A stretch of DNA of 45,131 nt from Cylindrodendrum hubeiense (GCA_014621425.1 JAANBB010000340.1:1-45131), one strand, 5' to 3'. Shown: positions 32,970 through 43,718, numbered from the stretch's first letter. Notes: generated from the letters alone by a model not told the origin. Numbers and translations: made by a program.

Positions 32970-34668
32970 ATGCCCGTCCAGCAGCATGTCCTGAACTGGT
33001 TGTACAGCGTCCTCACCAGCGTCCGTTCCCCTCCCTTGTGCCTGCCACCGACGCTCGTGCGCTGACCCCGACTGCAACAGGAATACCACGATGTGAACCG
33101 CGCATACAACGACGTCGCCCAGGCGCTCACCCAGTATTCCTCCCTCGCACCGCGAACCGACGTGCACAGTAATTGCCTCCTTTGATCCCCCGGCGATAAA
33201 TCGCAACGAGACTGACCCTGCCAGCCTTCTCGCATGGCGCCAATGCCTTACTCCTCCACCTCACCGGTACCCTCCCCGTCAACTTCCGCGGCACCACCTA
33301 CCGATTCCCAGTCTCGATATGGGTCCCTCACGCATACCCGCGAGAGCCGCCCATGATCTATGTTGTGCCTACAGATACCATGATGATCCGTCCAGGCCAG
33401 CATGTCGATCCTCAGGGCCTCATCTACCACCCGTACCTCGTTCGGTGGGCAGAGTTCTGGCATGTGCGTTCGACCCCTCTTAAGTCCTCTTCAAGCATGC
33501 CTTTAACGCCTGCGCATAGAAATCTAATCTACAAGACTTGTTGGGAATCGTGACCGACATCTTTGCCAAAGAACCGCCCGTCATCTCTCGACAGCAAGCA
33601 CCCCCGGCTCAGGCGCCTCAGCCGGGGCCTACTCCACCTCCGGTCCCGCCCTTGCCTCCGGGAATGGCTCCACGCCCGACGACACAAGACCAGTCCGCCG
33701 CCGAACAGCAGCGGCCGCCGCCGCCACCCCCTAAGGGTCCTCAGAGTGTACCTCCCAACCCACAGACTCCTAGCCCAGCTGGACCACCTCTCCCTCCGCT
33801 TCCCCAAGGTTCTCCCGCTGACCCTCGTCGGTCATCGCGTTACGATTCCGCTCCCCCTTTGCCCCCCCAGATCAACAGTGCAGAGCTTCCAGATCCTAGA
33901 TTCGCCCGCCCTCCCGCACAGCACCAAGCAAGTCATGCACCAGTCCCGGAGCACGCAAGGGCTATGCAGTCCCATTACTTCAATCCAGCCCAATCGCAAC
34001 CACCGGCCCCCCAAAGGCAATGGCAGACGCCACAACAACCTCAAACGTGGAACCAGGTGCCTCCACCGCCCCAAGTCCAGGCGAAGCCTCCTCCCCCTCC
34101 TGATCTGCTCGACGAACCTCTGGCCCTAAACATCCCAACCGCCTCAACCATTGCTGCTCCTCCTATCCCCCCTAACCCTGAAAAGGATGCCCTACTTCAC
34201 CAGCTAGCTCAGACACTGTGCGCGATACGAGTACGCGCCCGACAACAAAACGACTCCAGTATGGCAGGTCTACAAGCGCAACAAACAGCCATGCTGTCCG
34301 TAATGCCAGCCCTCCAGGCAGAGGCGGGACAATTGGCTCAACTGTCAAACGTCCTTGCGTCAAACTCGAATATTCTACACGATGCACTGCGCAAAGCAGA
34401 TGGTGTAATTGAAGGCTCGAGAAGCCACCCAGTTCCCGATGTGGATGAGCTGCTAGTGGCACCAACAGTAGTGGCTAACCAGCTTTACACGTTGGTTGCA
34501 GAGGAGAGGGCGTTGGGAGATGCGATTTTCATGCTTGGCCGTGCAGTAGAGCGAGGCCGCATTTCGCCGGCAGTTTTTGCTAAAATGACGAGGTCCCTCG
34601 CTCGCGAATGGTATCTAAAGAAGGCCCTGGTGCGTAAGATTGGGCAAGGGATGGGATTGGCATCGTGA
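32970..34668 (+). CDS. VPS23: ESCRT-I subunit VPS23/TSG101
   Basis: Four exons, 32970-33020, 33081-33168, 33225-33463 and 33520-34668, give 508 aa. The N-terminal UEV domain (about residues 1-145: 'EYHDVNRAYNDVAQALTQY', 'LLLHLTGTLPVNFRGTTYR', 'IWVPHAYPREPPMIYVVPT', 'RPGQHVDPQGLIYHPYL') is a ubiquitin-E2-like fold without the active cysteine. It binds ubiquitin and PTAP-type peptides. Then come a long Pro/Gln-rich linker and a coiled coil. The C-terminal steadiness box is 'ALGDAIFMLGRAVERGRIS' and 'REWYLKKALVRKIGQGMGL'. The protein sorts ubiquitinated cargo into multivesicular bodies on endosomes; in fungi it also serves PalC/Rim pH signalling. Intron 1 has a non-consensus GTCCGT donor, but all junctions stay in frame. 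Confidence 0.95.
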
Positions 34669-35539
34669 TGCAGCGAAAGAAAGAAAAAACGGATGACATG
34701 TCGTCACGGTGGCTTCCTGGTTGATGGGCTCTTCATATTGTTGTCTGGCGCTGGCTTCGGCCCTGCCTCTGGCCGTAGATCCAGCCACCAAGTCAGGTGG
34801 CCGTCATAAGATGTGGATCGTGCACCTAGCGGAGACGAGTTGTCGGGAGCCAGCACTGGTCAAGTCTCGAAGAGGTCTTAGTTTCGTCACGGCTTGCAAA
34901 TGGCTTGCAAGGACTCTGGCAGCACGCAGGCACGGTTCCGGCTCCCCGGGTTTGCGGTTGCAACAATGTCCGCATTGGGCAACATGTGCTCAGATTGCTC
35001 TCGTTCCTCTGTACTCCGTATGCAAGTCAACATTCGAGCTCAAGGGGCCCTGGCGGAGTTACGGGGCCGGCGTCAGTCGGGGTTTGCTAATAAGCTCCAT
35101 GGCACGCCTAGTCCCCAGCCTCATTGTGAGAACAATACCTAGAGGCGACGCCACCAAAATGCAGAACAATATCAACGCCAGACACAGCCCCACCGTCCGT
35201 CTCATTAATATTTTGTGATCTTCCGTTTGATATACTAGCATTCCCCGGCCCACAACAATACGTTCGCTCGCCCGCATCGCCAGAAATATAGTACACTGTC
35301 CGCAGAGTTTGGCTTTGTGACCCGTCAGTCAAGATGCCACGGCTGCCACCACTCATCTCCCCTCTCCTCTTCATACTCCGAACCTTGTATCCCTTAACAC
35401 AAGCCGGCTTGTGACTCCGTCTCCCACATCTACACTCCAGTACATAACAGCTGCTTTCCTTTTCCCGCAGTGGCCACCTCCTTCGATCCGAGTGTCAGTG
35501 CCACCTCGTCGTTCCCCCTCCTTACAGAAACTCGTCACG
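34669..35539. other. Upstream region of STE2
   Basis: 870 bp without a gene. The word AACAAT, the core recognised by HMG-box factors, occurs four times on the plus strand (34962, 35131, 35165, 35254). The last 100 bp are C/T-rich as in fungal leaders. Confidence 0.55.
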
Positions 35540-36762
35540 ATGAGCGACTTCGACCCCTTCTCTCAGAATGTCTCCTTCCTCGCCGGCGATGGCAACACAT
35601 CGCTCTCAGTCCCGTTGAGCATGGTTGATGCCTTTCACGCCGAGTCTGTCAGCATCTGCCTCAACTACGGCACTCAGCTGGGTGCCTGTATCATCATGCT
35701 GGCTGTCATTCTCGTCATGACGCCGTCTTCCAAGTTTCGGAGGCCATCCAGCATCCTACACATCACTGGCCTTACCCTCTGCGTCATCCGCATGGCCCTG
35801 CTCAGCGCCTACTTTCCATCCCCATTCAACGACTTCTACGCCTTCTGGGCGGGTGATTATTCCCGTGTGCCCGTGCAGGATTTCGTCATCAGCATTGTGG
35901 CCAACACCTTCTCTCTTCTCCTTGTCATCGCCATTGAGGCTTCTCTTATGCACCAGGCGTGGACGATGGTGAAGCTCTGGCCAAACTTCTGGAAATACTC
36001 CATTGCAGCTTTCTCCGCCTTCATTACTCTGTTCACCATTGGATGGCGCCTCGCCTTCACCGTCATCCAGAACAAGGCTGTTCTGAGCTTGATACCACCG
36101 GAAAACATGCGGTGGCTGATTCACTTGATGGTTATCACAAACGCCATTTCCATCTGCTGGTTTTGTGCTATCTTCAACATCAAGCTCGTCATCCACTTGG
36201 TATCCAACCGTGGCGTTTTGCCATCCTACAAGACTATGACTCCGATGGAGGTCCTCATCGCTACGAATGGAATGCTGATGATTGTTCCTGGTAAGTTACT
36301 CTCAGGCTGTGGCACGTCTCCTTTTTAGACATTCACTGACCCCAAACAGTCATCTTTGCTGGTCTCGAATGGGGCCATTTCACCAACTTCGAATCAGCCT
36401 CCCTAACCTTGACGTCGGTTGCTATAATCCTGCCCTTAGGAACCCTCGCTGCCCAGCGCATGGCGCAATCGTCCAACTCCGCTTATGCCTCTGCCGACTC
36501 GAGTGGTCGCTACCCTCCTACCACTGGAACTGGGAGCTCCACGCATCCCATCAAGGGAACCAGCTTCTCTACCAACCACACCAGTACCTCCGCACAGGTG
36601 TCTATCCTATCGCGATGCGAGCCTGGCATGATGACCCAAGCTCGATCAGACTCGGGTGGCGTGGAACTCTCCAAACTCACCGAGGAATCCGAGTTCGATG
36701 GCAGACAGGTCCGAGTTGACCGAAACCTGGTACAACACGAGGAGAGTCTAGAACCCTTCTGA
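35540..36762 (+). CDS. STE2: Alpha-factor-type pheromone receptor (Ste2 family GPCR)
   Basis: Two exons, 35540-36290 and 36350-36762, give 387 aa. The start 'MSDFDPFSQNVSFLAGDGNT' and the following 'NYGTQLGACIIMLAVILVM' match the Ste2 family. Seven hydrophobic segments follow, with 'SSKFRRPSSILHITGLTLCV' around loop 1, 'MVITNAISICWFCAIFNIKL' in TM5 and 'VAIILPLGTLAAQR' in TM7. The cytosolic tail is Ser/Thr-rich. In filamentous ascomycetes this receptor (PRE-2/Ste2) senses alpha-type peptide pheromone and couples to a heterotrimeric G protein and a MAP-kinase cascade. It also takes part in sensing plant peroxidase cues in Fusarium. The gene is complete. Extracellular N-glycosylation sites (NVS, NTS) are visible near the N-terminus. 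Confidence 0.95.
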
Positions 36763-37333
36763 TGGCCACTGTCACCAATCAATATCTCGGTAGCTATAGG
36801 AGTTGGGTGCAGTCCGAAAGCAATGCAGCGTGGCCCTTTGGCAGGCCCGAACGAGACGTCAGGACTTGAAACTTGGTAGCTTTTTTTTACTTCCGATGCA
36901 GTAATTGGAGACTTCTATTAGTTGTCGCTTTATCCCTGGTTTGGGTTGGTACCATATCGTTCATTACAGCCGTAGAAATTATCTCGACGGCACTCCGTTA
37001 TCTTGTCACTTTTTAATACAGACTTCACAGCGCTCAGGCGCAGAATACAATACCTACCCAATACTTGTATACCTCTCCGTATCTTCCCCTAAGTCAAGTA
37101 TGTCGTGGCCGTAAACGGCTGTCCCGGCGAGTCCCATTTCATCCATTGGCAACGCCAGAAATATTGCTAGTAGAAGCACTCACGTCAGCAACACGACAAT
37201 TGGAGATCAGTGAGTTATGTAACGAATCGTTTGGATATACAAAGTATGAGCTGTCAGAAGCCTTACAACGTGCTGTCTCCAAAGTACCCCAGTCTCAGGC
37301 ATGTCTACCGCTCTTAGGGCGACTGTCGCATAA
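36763..37333. other. Convergent region after STE2
   Basis: About 570 bp between the STE2 stop and the stop of the next minus-strand gene. It contains a T run at about 36881-36889. The open frame at 37065-37475 is antisense to the end of the neighbouring gene and not protein-like. Confidence 0.45.
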
Positions 37334-39544
37334 TTATTCGCCATGCCCGCTAGATATCTTCCTCACGACCTTCTCCTTGCACAGACTGACCAACCGCCTA
37401 AGCTCATTCGCACGAACGGGCTTCGGCTGCTCCAATGTACAATGTGCTCTTGAAACAAAGGGACTGCTGCTATGAGAGATGATCCGACGAGCCCGGTTAC
37501 GGGGACCAGTCTGTTCTTCTTCGCTTGTTGCCGAGCCTATCATTGATGCTTGACGAGCTGATCGAGCTAGGGGAGATACTCTATGGCGAACCCCCGGGTA
37601 TGGTAGCTTGGTCGCGAGAGGCGATCCTGTCAATGAAGGCCGCAATCCGCCTTCGCCATCGACATTGAACCCAAGGCTCACCAATGATCTGCGTGAAGTC
37701 ATGTTTTTGTTCGTTAAAGGAAGGACTTGGCCCAAACATGCCTGATCACTTCTAGAGCCAGCCCTGCCAAATATGGGTTGCAGTTCGTCATCTCTCGATG
37801 TCGAGTTCTCACCATCCAAGCCCTTGCGACTTGAAACGAACGGGTCTTGGGGGCTCGTAGTGCTCCATTCCGAGGAGCTTTTTTTCCAGGATGCAGAAAG
37901 GCGACGGAAAGTCCCCTTCACTCCTCGTGCGTGTCCTAGCCCTAGGATTTCTACCCTATGCTTCTTCAATGCCATATTAGACGTGTTTGAGCCACCTGCC
38001 CTTTCGTGGCTCTGTCGACCAAGTGACTCGAAAAGGCCAATCTTTTCCTTCAAGGGTGGATCATTTGCTCTATTGCTCCATCTTCCCAATATCGATTGTG
38101 ATTTTTTTGATTCGCGGCTTCTTTGATTTGCTAGTTTTGCATTATCATGACCTCGAGGTTTATGCTTGGGAGAGTCCGTGCTGCCAAGATCTGTAGTCGT
38201 CGCCGACTTCAGGAGTCGGGGAATCGAATCATACGCTGAAGATTTGGCGGGTGTGGTCTCTCGTCTTTTTCTCGGGGTGAAAGACAATGATGGCATCGTT
38301 GAGCTCTTTGGGAGGTCAAATCTTTGTCGAAGACTTGATATCTTGGAACGAGATACCACTGGACTTGTTGTTAGATCTACTTCAGCAACTGTAGGGATCT
38401 CGAAGCTTTTGGGTCTTGAGTAAGAATCATCTTGACGTTGTCGTGCTGGAAAGTAAGGGCCGGATTCCCTGTCTGAAGTTGAAGCCGATAGCGACAGCGA
38501 AGAGGCCATCTTCTGGGCATTCTCCAACCAAGCATGATTTCGACTTGCGCTGGATGGCGGCGATTTCTCTCTAGCGAGGCGATATTTGGGACTGCTGACA
38601 ATCGTGGGCTGACTTCTTGCCGCAAGCGCAGTGGTGTACGGCCACCGCAGTGTGTCTTGAGATTTCGTGGCGGTGATGGTGTTGCTGGTCGTATCAGAAC
38701 TGCGGTGCTTGGAACAAAGCCATGGGTGATCTCTATGGGGTTTGGTTGTGACTTTAGTCCCGAGGGCAAGGTCTCTCGTGGGCTTCCAAGAGCGTGGTGA
38801 GGGCAGATCTTTTGTTGATGATGCAGTCTGGTACTGGAAGATATGCCTAGGGTGCGCTACTGGTGTTTGTGGCTCTTGACTCAGGGAAGAAGATGTGGAG
38901 CGCTGCGGTGAGTGTGTGGTATTTAATAACCGTCTCGGGATTGAGAGTCTAGGTTGAATCATCTGCGAGCTCGTAGAGTGGGCGGTCTTGAATGGAGATG
39001 GAGCATCGATAGATGATCTTATCGTCATAGAGATCCCTAGATGTGCGTTAGACTGAAGTTGCAACGGGAAATAATCAAAATTACCAGCACCGCTTCCATC
39101 AACTTCAAACATTCTCCTCCTCTCTGCCACTGACTTGTGCCTTGGCCCAAACCCGTGCGTGTTAATGATCGTGGTACATGGTTTGGCTTGCAGAGTCTGA
39201 GATCGACGGAGCTGCCGCGGTGGCTTCCCCTGAGGAGTAAGCTGTCCAGGTGATATACAGCTCGAGTCACTTGAGCTCTTGTTCCGAGAGTTGCCGTCTC
39301 TGTAGGAAGCGCCATTCACGGATCCGGTGATGATGTTTTCGTCAGGCAATTGGTTACACGAGAGGCTAGTATTTAACTTGGGCGTGGCACCTAAGTCCCG
39401 GGACTGGCTTGTAAGGGGCGAAGCATTGAGCACTTCGAATCGGGACAGGAGCTGCGCAACACTGCCGCCAGCGAGTCGAGGTTGGTTCACTGAGGGTTCA
39501 TGGCGCTGCCCCTTCCAAGGCACAGATGACGCGGTGGTATCCAT
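37334..39544 (-). CDS. Large disordered basic protein of unknown function
   Basis: An open frame of 736 codons runs from 39544 to 37334 with a stop immediately before its ATG. A 48-nt in-frame intron is likely at 39037-39084 (GTAATT donor, TCTAAC branch, TAG acceptor), giving about 720 aa. Composition is Ser-, Arg-, Thr- and Pro-rich with no membrane segment or known domain, and the reading is kept over 2.2 kb, so it is surely a gene. Two short related motifs stand out near the N-terminus: 'SVAQLLSRFEVLN' (about residue 28) and 'KSVAERRRMFE' (about residue 137). The C-terminus is basic ('RANELRRLVSLCKEKVVRK'). It may be a cytoskeletal or cell-wall-signalling scaffold, but that is a guess. Confidence 0.75.
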   Translation of the reverse strand: MDTTASSVPWKGQRHEPSVNQPRLAGGSVAQLLSRFEVLNASPLTSQSRDLGATPKLNTSLSCNQLPDENIITGSVNGASYRDGNSRNKSSSDSSCISPGQLTPQGKPPRQLRRSQTLQAKPCTTIINTHGFGPRHKSVAERRRMFEVDGSGAGNFDYFPLQLQSNAHLGISMTIRSSIDAPSPFKTAHSTSSQMIQPRLSIPRRLLNTTHSPQRSTSSSLSQEPQTPVAHPRHIFQYQTASSTKDLPSPRSWKPTRDLALGTKVTTKPHRDHPWLCSKHRSSDTTSNTITATKSQDTLRWPYTTALAARSQPTIVSSPKYRLAREKSPPSSASRNHAWLENAQKMASSLSLSASTSDRESGPYFPARQRQDDSYSRPKSFEIPTVAEVDLTTSPVVSRSKISSLRQRFDLPKSSTMPSLSFTPRKRRETTPAKSSAYDSIPRLLKSATTTDLGSTDSPKHKPRGHDNAKLANQRSRESKKSQSILGRWSNRANDPPLKEKIGLFESLGRQSHERAGGSNTSNMALKKHRVEILGLGHARGVKGTFRRLSASWKKSSSEWSTTSPQDPFVSSRKGLDGENSTSRDDELQPIFGRAGSRSDQACLGQVLPLTNKNMTSRRSLVSLGFNVDGEGGLRPSLTGSPLATKLPYPGVRHRVSPLARSARQASMIGSATSEEEQTGPRNRARRIISHSSSPFVSRAHCTLEQPKPVRANELRRLVSLCKEKVVRKISSGHGE

Positions 39545-40239
39545 TCAGAAATAATGAGGACTAGTGAAGAGATGCCAATGACTTTGAGTAGTGCTTCGCT
39601 AATATGAGGGCGTCGATGATCTTGATATGAGTGAACAGAGAGGGGATACGAAGTTACTTGGCCGGTGGTGATGAACGAAACATTGTCCGCGGTTCCGTTC
39701 AGATTCTTCTTCAGTAATTGGGTCATGGAAGTGGCGTGGTAGAGCCGGATCGTAGCTGACATCTTGGACAGACAGGCTGGTAAAGTAGAAAGGGCCAGCA
39801 CTGTTGGTGTCAGTGAGAGCAGGTTGAAATGGAAGGACCGGATAATGCCCTGAGGTCTTCCCTCCATTTCCCTATCAGGTGAATCGTCTCAATAATCACA
39901 ATGGCGAGGGAAAGTAGCCCAATGCCCAAAGCTAAGGACCATGGAGTCTTGTGCTCCCCACACATGACCGACAACGCTAGATGGAGGCAAGACACAACAC
40001 AGAGGGGAACCAGATATCATGGTAATCATCCACATGCAGCGGTGTTTATTTCAGCCCAACGCCCATCCATCATGACTATGACTCTTCTGGGATTTTGAAT
40101 AGATCCAGTTCCGCTAAGCGTACACCCGACTCTTTTCTATTGTACAAGGTATTATATTGCTTCGAGATTGCCGCGAGACATGATCTGTACCATATCGCGG
40201 GCTCCTCCATGGACATGTGTCGCGGTTTTGATTCGGCTT
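39545..40239 (-). other. Possible small membrane-protein gene, splicing unresolved
   Basis: The minus strand holds a strongly hydrophobic frame, 'SLALGIGLLSLAIVIIETIH' followed by 'LIGKWREDLRAL' (39945-39845), preceded by 'VMCGEHKTPW'. An exon starting at ATG 40072 ('MMDGRWAEINTAA') could be joined to it in frame through an intron from GTGGAT (near 40032) to CTAG (near 39977). Further down, another frame looks protein-like ('FYFTSLSVQDVSYDPALPR'). I could not find one exon chain joining all parts, so this is either a small single-pass membrane protein or a decaying gene. Confidence 0.3.
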
Positions 40240-40316
40240 TTATCTACTGACTGCTCGGGGTCAGTTGTGTTTGGAGCTGGATGGTAGCTGTAGCCGTGGA
40301 TGTCATGGAGAGGGAC

Positions 40317-40567
40317 TTACGGAGGCAGGAGGATCTCGCCCCAGGAGCTAGCCAGGAACGTCACAGCGATCTGTTGACTTCGCATTAGTATATAGATCTT
40401 GCCGGCGATTCTACGCCTCAGAAAATTAAACTCACGCCAAAGATGCCAATGCTGCGGACAACGGCGGCGTTGTCGGACGAGGTAAGGGCGTCATAGGTGG
40501 CGCCGAGGAAGCCCTTGGGGGCGCGGCGGGAGGACCTCTCGATGGCGATGCGCTTGGGAGGAGCCAT
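40317..40567 (-). CDS. TOM6: TOM6-like subunit of the mitochondrial import translocase
   Basis: Two exons, 40567-40436 and 40370-40317, give 61 aa: 'MAPPKRIAIERSSRRAPKGF', 'LGATYDALTSSDNAAVVRSI', then a membrane segment 'GIFGIAVTFLASSWGEILL' ending in PP. Basic N-terminus, conserved 'APKGF..ATYDALTS..N' and one C-terminal tail anchor fit fungal Tom6, which stabilises Tom40 with Tom22 in the outer membrane. The codon before the stop lies on a perfect donor: CC/GTAAGT. Splicing from there to TAG at 40244 (CTGAC branch point nearby) gives CC/A-TAA, which encodes exactly the same protein, so a third exon ending at 40240 is possible without changing the product. Confidence 0.75.
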
Positions 40568-41167
40568 TGTTGATATCTGCGGACGGTGCGAGGGCGACGA
40601 GAGGGAAGGTGGTGACGGGCAGATTCGCGATGGTGATGACGAGCCGGCTTGAGGATGGCGGTTTAACTGGGGAAAATTCTGGTACAGAAGCCAGACGCCC
40701 GGAGCCGGGAAGCTTCAATGCCCGATAACGAGCGATAGCGGTTAGGTCACATGATTTGCGTTTACTGATGCAAGCGCGCTGTAACTCATGCCGATCATTG
40801 GCCTATCTCGGCGGTGGTGGGGCGTCAGGTACAAGTCCCCGCCGTTGTCATCACCGACCTCAGCATCACTAAGCCAGCAACCCCGCGGTGACATCGAGAT
40901 ACTGTTGTCTCAAGTTCTTCAACTTGAGCTGGGGAAGACTGATCTCCTTCGATTTGGCTTTGTTCCCGTCGCGTGATTTCTATACTTTCCTATCTCATTG
41001 GTCCCACGCAAGCAGCCCGTGCCGCCGGCACTGGAGTACCAAAGAACTACTAACAAAGAATCGCCAACAGGGTCCCTCGCGCTCCCAGACTCAACTCTCT
41101 TTTTTCTTTTCTTCCTCTCTTCGCTCGCCCAAGTGCAACACCGTCTGAGAATCAATCCAAAACAAGA
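40568..41167. other. Divergent promoter region, TOM6 / conserved unknown gene
   Basis: 600 bp without coding signs. A T/C-rich strip (about 41095-41125) probably marks the leader of the right-hand gene. Confidence 0.5.
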
Positions 41168-42060
41168 ATGGCCAACAACAACAACTCCCCAGGCCCTGGC
41201 GGCTTCCTTCCCCCGGCAGGCGGCCTCCCGTCTCCCGCGCCATCGACCGCATCATCAGTCGCCTCGTCAGGCCTCCCCCACCCCCGAAGCAAGTCTCTGC
41301 AACCAGGTTCCAGCAAAGAGGGTTTGGTTAGGAGGTATGTCGAGGAGCGACTCATGGAGGCCTCGCGCCGTTACGTCAAGAAGTTTGGAAACCCTGAACC
41401 TGGTGACAAGGTAGTGGGCTACAAGAGCTTCAGTGAAGTCTGCAAAGATCTAGATGGGGTTATCAATGTGTTGTGGCTTTCAGGTACCCGTAAGTCAAGC
41501 CCTCGTGCTCATTTCCATGGTCACTGCTAACACTCGCCGTAGCGATGCTCCAGATTCCCTTTCTCCTCCGACTCGCCAGCGACTTCACCCAATACGTTCG
41601 ATCATTTCCGCCATCGCCCAAGGCATCATTTGCGCTACTGCGCAAGCTGGATCACTGTTTCTCTAGTCTCCTCTGCGGACAGGACCTGAGTACCCTCGAG
41701 ACGCTGCCAGGGTTCCAGAACGGACTGCGGGGCGGGATGACGACCACAGACATGGTCCGCTGTAGGAGTCTTGTTGAACAGAGTCGAGTCTTGATGGTGG
41801 AGGTTATGAGCAGCGGAGATGCGGACGATGAGGAATCGGACACGGAGAGCGGCACCGATGTGGACATGGACACGGACACGGATGACCTGGGGCCGAGTAC
41901 ATGGGACGGCGAGGTGGACGAGGAGGAAGAACAGCTGCACTTGGACGCGGCGCGGGTCTACGAGAATACGATTGTGCACCTAAACGAGCGGATGGGAGAT
42001 TCACTGGGAAGTGGAACAACTACCACTGCAGACACTTCGACGACCATGACCGACTTATGA
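41168..42060 (+). CDS. Conserved fungal protein of unknown function
   Basis: Two exons, 41168-41489 and 41543-42060, give 279 aa. The donor is GTAAGT and the acceptor TAG, joining 'WLSGT/PMLQIPFLL'. The N-terminal 45 residues are disordered (Ser/Pro/Gly). A compact, evidently folded part follows: 'EGLVRRYVEERLMEASRRYV', 'VVGYKSFSEVCKDLDGVINV', 'FLLRLASDFTQYVRSFPPSP' and 'FALLRKLDHCFSSLLCGQD'. The C-terminal 80 residues are very acidic (Asp/Glu-rich with TD repeats). No signal peptide or membrane span is present. The helical core with an acidic tail suggests a nuclear or chromatin-related role, but I cannot name the family. Confidence 0.8.
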
Positions 42061-43664
42061 AAGGCTACTAACGAACACAACCTGATTTGAGATGGGATGA
42101 GCAGCCTTCGTTGGGGGCTTCTGCAGCGGCCCACTCTTGTAAACATGCATGTAAGGAAGCACCGAAGCGGTCTGCCAGTCGGTCACGAACAGGCCCAATC
42201 CATAACCAAGTCAATACGCGACAGCTGGGCTATGTGGACGACAACCCGGCATTCCAGCCAGTATCTACGGGGCCCCATAGGCAAGGCCTGCGGGGGACTG
42301 CAGACCATCAGGTACGGCTGGAATAGATGATTGGATATACGAATCTGCAGGACAAAGAAATGTTGGGTTCGCCTTGGCTTGGCTGCAGAAGCAAGTGACC
42401 GGATCCAAAACGTGGGCAGCCACGTCGGCACCTGGACTCGTTCGAAAAAGACTCGAGGATACACCCTACGGTGAGAGTAGAACAAACGGTAGGGCAAACA
42501 ATCAAGCTCGTACAGGGTGGACTGAACATGGTGATGGTGGATCCCCAGATGTTTGCCAGCGCATCAGCCAACTCATGTTTTACAAGATGCAGCAGTGTGG
42601 GTGAGATCTGTCGACGAGTATCACACCGCTGTGATGAAGAACAGCAAGACACCACGAGGGATGCAAGAAAGACGAGATGAAACACATGACAAGAAATTTT
42701 ACTGGAGGGAAAAAGAAACGAGGGACGAGAAAGAGAAAAAAACGAGGAAAAAAACGCAGCCATCTCCACACACACTTACACCAGCGCACGTTGACACGTA
42801 GAAGGCTACATGGCCCATCACGCACAAGATGCACGACAGCGGTGGGGGAGGGAACTGCAGCAAGATAGGGACGAGAGCAAGATAGAGAGAAATAGAAGCT
42901 AGCAAAACACATGTACTATGCATGCATGCATGATGTTGGGTCGTGAGATGCTCAGGCACGGAAATAAAGGAGTCCAGTCCAGGGTAAGGCCAAGCCACCC
43001 ACCCCTGCAGGCCACATCCAAAAGTAGCAGTTTGTCGACGGATTTACGAGGTTTGCTGCTGCAATTGATTGTACTACGTATGCACGCACTTCGGGTGGGA
43101 GGAGCGATACGAAAATGCGCAAGTCGCAGTCCAGGCGGAGGGTTCGACTCTCGCCGCGTCTCCTTTGGGATCTTCATGTTTCGCTGCCAAAAATAACCAC
43201 CACACTCTGTCTAAAACCAGCCCGGCCTGGACTTTCAAACTGGGCAAAATGGGGGGGGGGGCGGCCAAGTTAATTTAGACTGCTCGGGAGGACGGCCCTC
43301 ATGCGACGACGGCGGCACGGACACGGACGTGGAGGGCACGAGCGCCGGGACGGAATTGATTGAATGAGTGAATTTGATGCCTGGTTCGTCTTGGCCAGTT
43401 GCTAGTCGTTGGCGCTTGAGCGTGGCTATTGGGGATTGGGTCCTGCCGCCCATTTGCTTTTTGGGGAATTAATTACTCAGATATTACTCTGTTATTACGC
43501 GGTGCTACAGGCGAGAGAGAGATGCCTGGTAGCCTCTTGTCGGCCCTCTGCAAGAGTTGGGCGCGCTACTGGTATGTTTCATGACGGGCTAGCAGCATGG
43601 GAAGCACGGCCTCTGTATCGCCAGATTGAGCCTCACATTTCCTCACTAGAGTCTTCAATCACAG

Positions 43665-43718
43665 CAGTAGCTCATTACAGCAGTAGCTCATTACAGCAGT
43701 AGCTCATTACAGCAGTAG
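43665..43718. repeat. 16-bp minisatellite, 3.4 copies
   Basis: CAGTAGCTCATTACAG is repeated three times without a mismatch (43665-43680, 43681-43696, 43697-43712), followed by a partial copy (CAGTAG). Perfect identity suggests recent expansion. Confidence 0.95.

Noticed and set aside
43138..43155. GGTTCGACTC-like tRNA T-arm in the right-hand tract
   Set aside because: The stem has a mismatch and there is no matching D-arm, anticodon arm or acceptor stem in the preceding 70 bases.
43665..43718. CRISPR-like spaced repeats
   Set aside because: The units are directly adjacent without spacers and the genome is eukaryotic.
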